39,479 bases of DNA from Sphingopyxis soli. Its GTDB lineage: Bacteria > Pseudomonadota > Alphaproteobacteria > Sphingomonadales > Sphingomonadaceae. The translations under genes were made by a program, and so were the position numbers. This document shows, in pieces, positions 34,242-39,479 of the stretch; position 1 is the first letter of the stretch, and the number at the start of each line of letters is the position of its first letter. Below the pieces are notes generated by a model. The model was not told the DNA's origin. It ran no database searches and saw only the letters and a program-made list of their open reading frames with translations. The DNA is taken from positions 1-39,479 of the forward strand of contig NZ_JAFMTR010000024.1 of the NCBI RefSeq assembly GCF_018682675.1, given 5' to 3'.

Positions 34242-34253
34242 AGTTATATAACT
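34242..34253. promoter_or_regulatory. putative GntR-type operator between the two acyl-CoA synthetase operons
   Basis: AGTTATATAACT is a perfect 12-base palindrome of the AGTTA-N2-TAACT type also seen at 10093-10110. It lies 33 bases before the start codon of the rightward synthetase and about 90 bases from the leftward small gene. One regulator could control both operons; the GntR protein encoded at 8125 is the natural candidate. Confidence 0.65.
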
Positions 34254-34285
34254 CGAAAAGCCTACGCACGGAGAAGGGGAAGGAG

Positions 34286-35836
34286 ATGCATCCAAGGCAG
34301 TTTGCGCAGACAGCCCCCGACCGGCCGGCAATCGTCATGGCTTCGAGCGGTGTCTCGGTCAGCTATTGGGAACTGGAAGCCGTCGCCAACCGTGGTGCGC
34401 AACTCTTCCGTTCACGCGGTATTGCCACGGGCGACACGGTTGCTATCTGGCTGAAAAATTGTCTCGAATATTTCCAGATCTACTGGGCAGCCCAGCGGGC
34501 GGGCCTCTATATCTGCCCGATATCGAGCCAACTGACCGCCGAGGAAGCCGCCTATATCGCGAACGACAGCCAGGCACGGCTGCTCATAACCCACGCCGAT
34601 ATCCCGGCAGCAGCCACCCTCGTTCGCGATCGCGCCGTGCTGGTCCCCCGGATTGCGGACATTTTCGATCTCGGTAGCGGACTTGACGGGCTCGCGTCCT
34701 GGGAGAAGGCTCTTGCTGCCCAGCCGGGGGATCGCATCGCGGATGAATCGGCCGGCTTTCACATGGTCTATTCGTCGGGCACGACGGGGCGCCCCAAGGG
34801 AATACGCCTGCCGCTGACAGGCGGTCCCGCCGACGAGCCGCACATGCTCGCCGAGCGCATATCGGGACGTTATGGCCTCGGGGAGGGCAGTATAATCCTG
34901 TCGCCGGCTCCGCTCTACCACACCGCGCCGCTCGCTTATGGCATGGTCGCGCACCGCCTTGGCGCAACGCTCGTGATCATGGACAAATTCGACGCCGAAG
35001 AGACGCTCCGCCTGATCGAGCGCTACCGGGTGACCTTCATGCAGATGGTTCCGACGATGTTCGTCCGCCTGCTCGCGTTGCCCGAGGCTGTCCGGTCGCA
35101 ATACGACCTCTCTTCACTCGGCAAGATCGTCCATGCCGCAGCGCCTTGTCCCATCGGAATCAAGCGGCAGATGATCGAATGGCTCGGGCCGATCATCTAC
35201 GAATATTACGGCGGATCGGAGGGCAATGGATCGACTTTCATCACGCCCGAGGAATGGCTCGAACGCCCGGGATCGGTCGGACGCGCCGACTGGGGAACGC
35301 TTCATATCTGCGATGACGCAGGCGGGGAGGTGGCCCCGGGCGTCGATGGCCTCGTCTATTTTGAAGGCGGCTGGGATTTCCAGTATCTGAACGATCCCGA
35401 AAAGACGCGCGATGCACGTCATCCCGCGCACCCGGAGTGGACTACGCTGGGTGATATCGGTCATGTCGATGCCGATGGTTATCTCTTCCTGACCGACCGA
35501 CAGAGCTTCATGATCATCTCGGGCGGCGTCAACATCTATCCGCAGGAAGCCGAAAATCTGCTCATCACCCATCCGCGTGTTGCCGATGCCGCGGTGATCG
35601 GTGTTCCAAATTCCGATTTCGGCGAAGAGGTGAAGGCGGTGGTGCAGCCGTTCGACCCCGCTGATGCAACGCCCGAATTCGCGCAGGAACTGATCGCCTT
35701 CTGCCGATCGAACCTCAGTCCGGTCAAATGTCCGCGCTCGATCGATTTCGATCCTGCGCTGCCGCGGCTCGATACCGGGAAGCTATACAAGAGGCTGATC
35801 CGTGATCGATACTGGGCGGACGAGCGCACCCGCTGA
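34286..35836 (+). CDS. acyl-CoA synthetase (AMP-binding)
   Basis: A 516-residue adenylate-forming enzyme with YSSGTTGRPKGI (162-173), YYGGSEGNGSTFI at the A5 position, LTDRQSFMIISGGVNIYPQE (A8) and a C-terminal LPRLDTGKLYKRL with the catalytic Lys. The A5 segment has Gly-Ser-Glu instead of Thr-Glu, a variant seen in a subgroup of fatty/aromatic acid ligases. The ribosome site is AAGGGGAAGGAG directly ahead of the ATG. A crotonase remnant follows in the same frame right after its stop codon. Confidence 0.9.
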   Translation: MHPRQFAQTAPDRPAIVMASSGVSVSYWELEAVANRGAQLFRSRGIATGDTVAIWLKNCLEYFQIYWAAQRAGLYICPISSQLTAEEAAYIANDSQARLLITHADIPAAATLVRDRAVLVPRIADIFDLGSGLDGLASWEKALAAQPGDRIADESAGFHMVYSSGTTGRPKGIRLPLTGGPADEPHMLAERISGRYGLGEGSIILSPAPLYHTAPLAYGMVAHRLGATLVIMDKFDAEETLRLIERYRVTFMQMVPTMFVRLLALPEAVRSQYDLSSLGKIVHAAAPCPIGIKRQMIEWLGPIIYEYYGGSEGNGSTFITPEEWLERPGSVGRADWGTLHICDDAGGEVAPGVDGLVYFEGGWDFQYLNDPEKTRDARHPAHPEWTTLGDIGHVDADGYLFLTDRQSFMIISGGVNIYPQEAENLLITHPRVADAAVIGVPNSDFGEEVKAVVQPFDPADATPEFAQELIAFCRSNLSPVKCPRSIDFDPALPRLDTGKLYKRLIRDRYWADERTR

Positions 35837-35839
35837 AAC

Positions 35840-36025
35840 TTGGACGACAGGCCGGCTGCGGTACGCGTTTCGAAGCAGATCGCAAGCAAGTCGCGCGGCT
35901 GGCCGCAGGGTGAGCGATGGGAAAGGCAGGACGCGCTTCTGCTGGAGGTGGTCCAGTCGCCCGATGCGCGCGAACGCGCTGCAGCTTTAGCCGAGAAGTG
36001 CAAGCCGAACCGGACCGGGCAGTAA
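35840..36025 (+). pseudogene. 3-prime remnant of an enoyl-CoA hydratase gene
   Basis: The frame reads AAVRVSKQIASKSRGWPQGE, then WERQDALLLEVVQSPDARER and AAALAEKCKPN. This is the C-terminal helix and tail of crotonase-family enzymes (A-x-x-x-S-K ... S-x-D-A-R-E ... F-A-E-K-R-x-P). The first 200 or so residues of such an enzyme are missing; there is no ATG, only a TTG at 35840 one codon after the synthetase stop. It is most simply a deletion scar of an enoyl-CoA hydratase gene that once followed the synthetase. Confidence 0.7.
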
Positions 36026-36629
36026 TGGAAAGCGGCCGGGCCAACCATCCTCATTGCCGGGCATGCTGCCGGCAGGAATGCGGGTCCGTCGGCTTTCACC
36101 CGAGGCTGGTTTGCGTGCCTAGTCGTCGATGCCGACCGGGCCCCGGTCGATACCGATCTGCGGATTGACGCCACCGATGCTCTCGAAATATCCCGCTATC
36201 GCTGCCCCTTCGCCGAAAAGCCATTCCGCCGTCGGCGCGCGGTTCTGGACTTCGACGAGGATATGGCGGCGGCCGACGCCCCGAGCTTCCACACCGCCAG
36301 CGTCGGCCTGAGCGAGCGCCGATGGCACATCGCGAATGGGAAAGGTGTGCCCGCGCGTGATGTACGGGAACGCAGCTTGTCGATTTTCCTGCGCGCGTCG
36401 GAGCGCGTGGCGATGCACCGATGGTGGAGCGATTATCTGGATGAACTCCGGGCGCGAATGCCAGAAGCGGGAGCCCGTGCGGCGTAAAAGCGGCGGATCT
36501 TGCATCAATATACGATATTTATCGAAAAATATTGCGATCGCCTTCCAGGCCTTTTAGAAGCGCGAAGGCGGGGGAGCCGTATGAGAGCTTGCTTTGGCAG
36601 GAGCGAGCTCGCTTTTCGGGGAGGAATTC
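36026..36629. other. about 600 bases without a recognised gene
   Basis: Nothing here can be named. A rightward frame is open from 36026 to 36487 but has no suitable start and no family signature; a leftward frame (36119-36508, 129 codons) has a normal-looking composition (HILVEVQNRAPTAEWLFGEG, IGGVNPQIGIDRGPVGID) but I recognise nothing in it. Together with the crotonase remnant just upstream this suggests a decayed or rearranged stretch. Its right end holds the 24-bp AT-rich repeat and the promoter of the next gene. Confidence 0.4.
36513..36536. promoter_or_regulatory. 24-bp AT-rich repeat, copy 1, upstream of the dehydrogenase gene
   Basis: The 24 bases from CGATATTTATCG to ATATTGCG are identical to 37765-37788. 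Inside is an inverted repeat, ATATTT-N6-AAATAT. It stands out in a GC-rich genome and lies 93 bases before the start codon of the imine-reductase-like gene. It is most likely the operator of an unidentified regulator. Confidence 0.65.
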
Positions 36630-37538
36630 TTGCGCGAACAGAACAATGGCTGCGCCGATTTCGATGTATCCGTTCTGGGGCTGGGCGCGATGGGAACCAT
36701 CATCGCGCGCACGCTGGCAGAAAGGGGGAAGCGCGTCGCGGTCTGGAACCGGTCGCCCGGCAAGGCGGAGGGTCTGCGCGCGAACGGTGTCCACATCTGC
36801 GACACCGCCGAAGATGCGCTCAGGGCCAGCCCGGTATCGATACTGGTGCTGCTCAACAGCGAGGTCGCTCGCGAAACGCTCGGCGGACTGTGCGCTTCCG
36901 GCGCGCTCGCCGGGCGCACCATCGTCAATTATAGTTCGGGCAGCGCGGAAGAAGGCCAGGAGTTGCAAAAGCTGGTTTCGGGGGCCGACGCGCGCCTCGT
37001 CAAGGGGACGATCATGTCCTATCCGCGCAACATCGGTCATCCCGAGAGCTATTGCATCCACACCGGCGATTCGGGCGCCTTCGAAGATCATCGCGAACTG
37101 CTCGAACTGCTTGCCGGCCACGCGATCTTTCTTCCGTGGAAGGAGGCTTATGCTTTCGCGACCGCGATCAACGCCCAGACCTTCACCGCCATGCTTTCCT
37201 TCTTTGAGGTCGCGGGCGCGGCGCATCGCATGGGCCTGCCTATTCGTGAGATGGCCCGGCAGATCAACGATGCTTCGCGCTTCTTCGCGGCCGACGCGAT
37301 CGAGGACGCCATTCGCCGCTTCGAGGGAGCCGGGTTTGACGGGGACCAGGCGACGATCGACGTTCACGAGGCCGGCTTCACATATATCAGGGACTATATG
37401 CGGTCGCAGGGCGCTTCGACGCCGATTTTCGACGCCGTGTGCGAGGTGGTCCGCCGGGCGCAGCGCGAGGGGTACGGGGAGGCGGATATAGCGGCCACGA
37501 CGAAAATCTTCGCGCCGACTGAGGCGTTCACGGCGTAA
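36630..37538 (+). CDS. NAD(P)-dependent dehydrogenase of the imine reductase / beta-hydroxyacid dehydrogenase type
   Basis: A 302-residue protein with Rossmann loop VLGLGAMGTIIARTLAERG (15-33), NADP-type turn VWNRSPGKAE (38-47), INYSSGSAEEG-like substrate loop (VNYSSGSAEEGQELQKLV) and a helical C-terminal domain (AYAFATAINAQTFTAMLSFF, GYGEADIAATTKIF). The layout and the end of the chain fit the imine reductase branch better than 3-hydroxyisobutyrate dehydrogenase, whose catalytic Lys is not evident. I chose the TTG at 36630 because GGAGG lies 5 bases upstream; a TTG at 36594 would add 12 residues without such a site. Reaction unknown. Confidence 0.75.
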   Translation: MREQNNGCADFDVSVLGLGAMGTIIARTLAERGKRVAVWNRSPGKAEGLRANGVHICDTAEDALRASPVSILVLLNSEVARETLGGLCASGALAGRTIVNYSSGSAEEGQELQKLVSGADARLVKGTIMSYPRNIGHPESYCIHTGDSGAFEDHRELLELLAGHAIFLPWKEAYAFATAINAQTFTAMLSFFEVAGAAHRMGLPIREMARQINDASRFFAADAIEDAIRRFEGAGFDGDQATIDVHEAGFTYIRDYMRSQGASTPIFDAVCEVVRRAQREGYGEADIAATTKIFAPTEAFTA

Positions 37539-37911
37539 AGTCGCGGGCTGTGCAATTGCCCCCGGCGAAAGGCGCGCACCGCGATGAAGCTGCCGGGAAG
37601 GCATCGGACAATTCCTGCCTTTGACTTTAGGCTTCCTTCGGCGAGGCGGGTCCGCACGGATATGTTCCGGGCGTTAGAAGTTGGACTTATAGAATTTTTA
37701 TCGCCATATTCTCTGGTTTGGGCACCCATTTTTGGTTCTTGAGCCGTTTTCGCTCGCATAGAACCGATATTTATCGAAAAATATTGCGGCTGCGCTTCTG
37801 CGGCGTTATGGTGGGCGCAATGGCGAGGAATATGCGCCGCTATTTAAAAGCGCTGCATTGATCCGGCAGGACGGGAGCGGGCCGACAGGCGCCGGAAGCG
37901 GAAAGCAAAAT
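37539..37911. other. 373-base intergenic region ahead of the monooxygenase gene
   Basis: I see no gene in it. The left part is GC-rich without clear hairpins; the right part (37680-37800) is unusually AT-rich for this genome and carries the second copy of the 24-bp repeat. It most likely holds the promoter of the monooxygenase gene. Confidence 0.5.
37765..37788. promoter_or_regulatory. 24-bp AT-rich repeat, copy 2, upstream of the monooxygenase gene
   Basis: It is identical over 24 bases to 36513-36536, in the same orientation, and lies 123 bases before the chosen start codon of the monooxygenase gene. The sequences around the two copies are otherwise unrelated, which argues for a selected binding site and not a recent duplication. 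Confidence 0.65.
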
Positions 37912-39420
37912 ATGAGCAGTATCGCTGAAGAGGCTTTTGGGGAGATAACCCGGACAGACGTCTTGATTATCGGCGCCGGAATTTCCGGCATCGGCGCGGC
38001 CCATCATCTCTGCGAGCAGCTTCCGGATAAGGATTTCCTGATCCTCGAAGCGAAGAACAGCTACGGGGGGACGTGGGATACCCATCGCTATCCCGGCGTC
38101 CGGTCGGATTCCGACCTCTACACCTTCGGCTACAGGTTCAAGCCATGGGTCGGCCCGCCCGTCGCCGGCCGCAGCGAGATCCTGCGTTATCTTGAAGAAG
38201 CGATTGCGGAAGGCGGGTTCGCCGACAGGATCCTATATGGTCACCGCGTCCTGACCTGCCGTTGGAGCAGTTCGGATTCAAGCTGGCTGGTCGAAGCGGT
38301 CCGCAACGGTGACGAGAAAAAGATCGTCTTTGCCGCAAACTTCCTCTGGATGTGTCAGGGCTATTACGATCACGACAAGCCCTACCTCCCCGAATGGCCC
38401 GCGATGGGCGACTTTGCGGGGCGGATCATCCATCCGCAGCAGTGGGACCCCGAACTGGATTATACGGACAAGCGGGTCGTGGTCATCGGCTCGGGCGCAA
38501 CGGCGGCGACGCTGGTGCCCGCGCTCGCCGAGAAGGCGGCGCAGGTCACCATGCTGCAGCGCTCGCCAACCTATTTCTACTGTGCGCCGAACAAGAATGA
38601 GCTCGCCGACAGGCTGCGGGAGATCGGGATCGACGAACCGACGGTCCACCGCGTCGTCCGTGCCGAAGTCCTCTATGATCAGGAGCTTCTGGCGCGCCGC
38701 GCCGTCGAGGAGCCGGAGGTGCTGTTCGAGGAGCTCAAAGGCGCCATTCGGGACTATGCCGGCGAGGACTTCGAGTTCGAGCCGCATTTCGTGCCCCGCT
38801 ATCGCGTCTGGCAGCAAAGGCTCGCCTATTGCCCCGACGGCGATCTGTTCCAGGCCGTCAGCAGTGGACGCGCGAATGTCGTCACGGACGAAATCGATCG
38901 CTTCACCCGCAGGGGAATCGTGACGAAATCGGGCGAGGAAATCGAGGCCGATATCGTCGTCGCGGCCACGGGATTCCGGCTGCTGATGATGGGCAAGATC
39001 GAGTTCGAGGTCGACGGGCAACCGGTCGACTGGCACGAAACCGTGAACTATCGCGGAATGATGTTCACAGGCGTTCCGAACCTCGTCTGGATCATGGGCT
39101 ATTTCCGCGCCAGTTGGACCTTGCGGGTGGATCTGGTCGCCGACTTCGTCTGCAGGCTTCTGGCGGAAATGGACCGGCGCGGCACGCGCAAGGTCGAAGT
39201 CGCGTTGCGCGAAGAGGATCGCGACATGTCCTTGCTGCCCTGGATCGATGGCGAGAATTTCAATCCGGGCTATATCGTGCGGGGATTGGCGGAGATGCCC
39301 GTGCGCGGCGACAAGCCGGAGTGGATGCACAATCAGGACTATTGGCGGGAACGCGACGAGTTACCGCAAATCGACCTGTCCGGCGCCGAGTTTATCTACC
39401 ACCCGGGACGCGCAGGCTAG
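37912..39420 (+). CDS. Baeyer-Villiger-type flavin monooxygenase
   Basis: A 502-residue class B flavoprotein monooxygenase. It has the FAD loop VLIIGAGISGIGAAHHL (17-33), the GGTWDTHRYPGVRSDSDLYT segment (52-71), the BVMO fingerprint FAGRIIHPQQWD (Phe168, His174, Trp178) and the NADPH loop VIGSGATAATLVP (191-203). It inserts oxygen next to a ketone carbonyl, giving an ester or lactone, or oxidises N or S. The closest type by motif is the EtaA/MymA-like short group. I chose the ATG at 37912 with GGAAAG 8 or more bases upstream; a TTG at 37858 has no ribosome site. The gene is alone behind a long upstream region. Confidence 0.9.
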   Translation: MSSIAEEAFGEITRTDVLIIGAGISGIGAAHHLCEQLPDKDFLILEAKNSYGGTWDTHRYPGVRSDSDLYTFGYRFKPWVGPPVAGRSEILRYLEEAIAEGGFADRILYGHRVLTCRWSSSDSSWLVEAVRNGDEKKIVFAANFLWMCQGYYDHDKPYLPEWPAMGDFAGRIIHPQQWDPELDYTDKRVVVIGSGATAATLVPALAEKAAQVTMLQRSPTYFYCAPNKNELADRLREIGIDEPTVHRVVRAEVLYDQELLARRAVEEPEVLFEELKGAIRDYAGEDFEFEPHFVPRYRVWQQRLAYCPDGDLFQAVSSGRANVVTDEIDRFTRRGIVTKSGEEIEADIVVAATGFRLLMMGKIEFEVDGQPVDWHETVNYRGMMFTGVPNLVWIMGYFRASWTLRVDLVADFVCRLLAEMDRRGTRKVEVALREEDRDMSLLPWIDGENFNPGYIVRGLAEMPVRGDKPEWMHNQDYWRERDELPQIDLSGAEFIYHPGRAG

Positions 39421-39479
39421 GTCACCGACTCATTATGCCGCAACCAAATCCTGATTGATGCGAGCTGGATGGAAGCGAG
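39421..39479. other. right edge, 59 bases with no supported feature
   Basis: I see no complete feature. An open frame starting TTG-ATG near 39457 runs off the window and could be the start of a further gene, but there are too few bases to say. Confidence 0.3.

Noticed and set aside
36119..36508. A 129-codon minus-strand frame in the gap before the imine-reductase-like gene
   Set aside because: The composition is plausible, but I see no family signature or clear ribosome site, and a competing frame is open on the other strand. I left it as unassigned sequence.
6879..39420. Calling the island a steroid or bile-acid degradation cluster
   Set aside because: The Ltp2-like pairs, P450, BVMO and HSD-like SDR are suggestive, but KstD, Kst/Hsa ring-cleavage and acyl-CoA dehydrogenase genes are absent, so the substrate stays open.
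1..39479. CRISPR arrays, tRNA or rRNA genes, transposases and phage genes
   Set aside because: I looked for regularly spaced repeats, cloverleaf-like stretches and integrase/transposase motifs and saw none. The only repeats are the intergenic elements and operator-like sites listed.

Overview
The window reads as a chromosomal segment of a high-GC alphaproteobacterium, most likely a sphingomonad of the Sphingopyxis/Sphingomonas type. This rests on the serC-serA-hisZ gene order, the very GC-rich third codon positions, an entericidin-type lipoprotein, and the palindromic GC-rich intergenic elements. The genus is an inference. I saw no rRNA, tRNA, CRISPR array, insertion sequence or prophage gene.

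Positions 1-6729 are housekeeping: a small entericidin-like lipoprotein, a DOPA-dioxygenase-family protein, a leftward serC-serA-hisZ run (serine and histidine synthesis), an extensin-like lipoprotein and a LOG-family phosphoribohydrolase. From about 6738 onwards everything looks like one large catabolic gene island for an unknown carboxylic or cyclic compound, handled as CoA thioesters.

The island has recognisable modules. Module A (6879-16225) holds an amidohydrolase, a GntR/FadR-type regulator, a hydrolase/flavin-reductase fusion, a thiolase-like protein with its DUF35 partner, a double CoA-transferase, a kinase-like phosphotransferase and an SDR. Module B (16372-20888) holds a TetR regulator, SDR, MFS transporter, and a DUF35/thiolase-like pair. 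Module C is divergent: leftward amidohydrolase, P450, aldehyde dehydrogenase, CoA-transferase and Gfo/Idh/MocA oxidoreductase (27339-20885), and rightward a third DUF35/thiolase-like pair (27447-29041). Module D (34152-29038, leftward) holds a small conserved protein, acyl-CoA synthetase, an enoyl-CoA hydratase and a CoA-transferase that both look circularly permuted, and an amidohydrolase. It diverges from a second acyl-CoA synthetase (34286-35836). Module E (36630-39420) holds an imine-reductase-like dehydrogenase and a Baeyer-Villiger-type flavin monooxygenase.

Three sets of matching palindromes tie the modules together. An AGTTA-N2-TAACT motif occurs upstream of module A's thiolase operon and between the two divergent acyl-CoA synthetase operons, with the same half-sites at the gntR promoter. 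A TTGACG-N3-CGTCAA palindrome sits next to tetR and recurs, slightly degraded, at the divergent promoter of module C. A 24-bp AT-rich repeat precedes each of the two module E genes. The likely logic is: acyl-CoA synthetases and CoA-transferases load and move CoA; P450, BVMO, SDRs, ALDH and hydratase oxidise and hydrate; thiolase-like/DUF35 pairs that lack the thiolase nucleophile, together with COG2159-type amidohydrolases, carry out C-C cleavage. The substrate cannot be told from the sequence.
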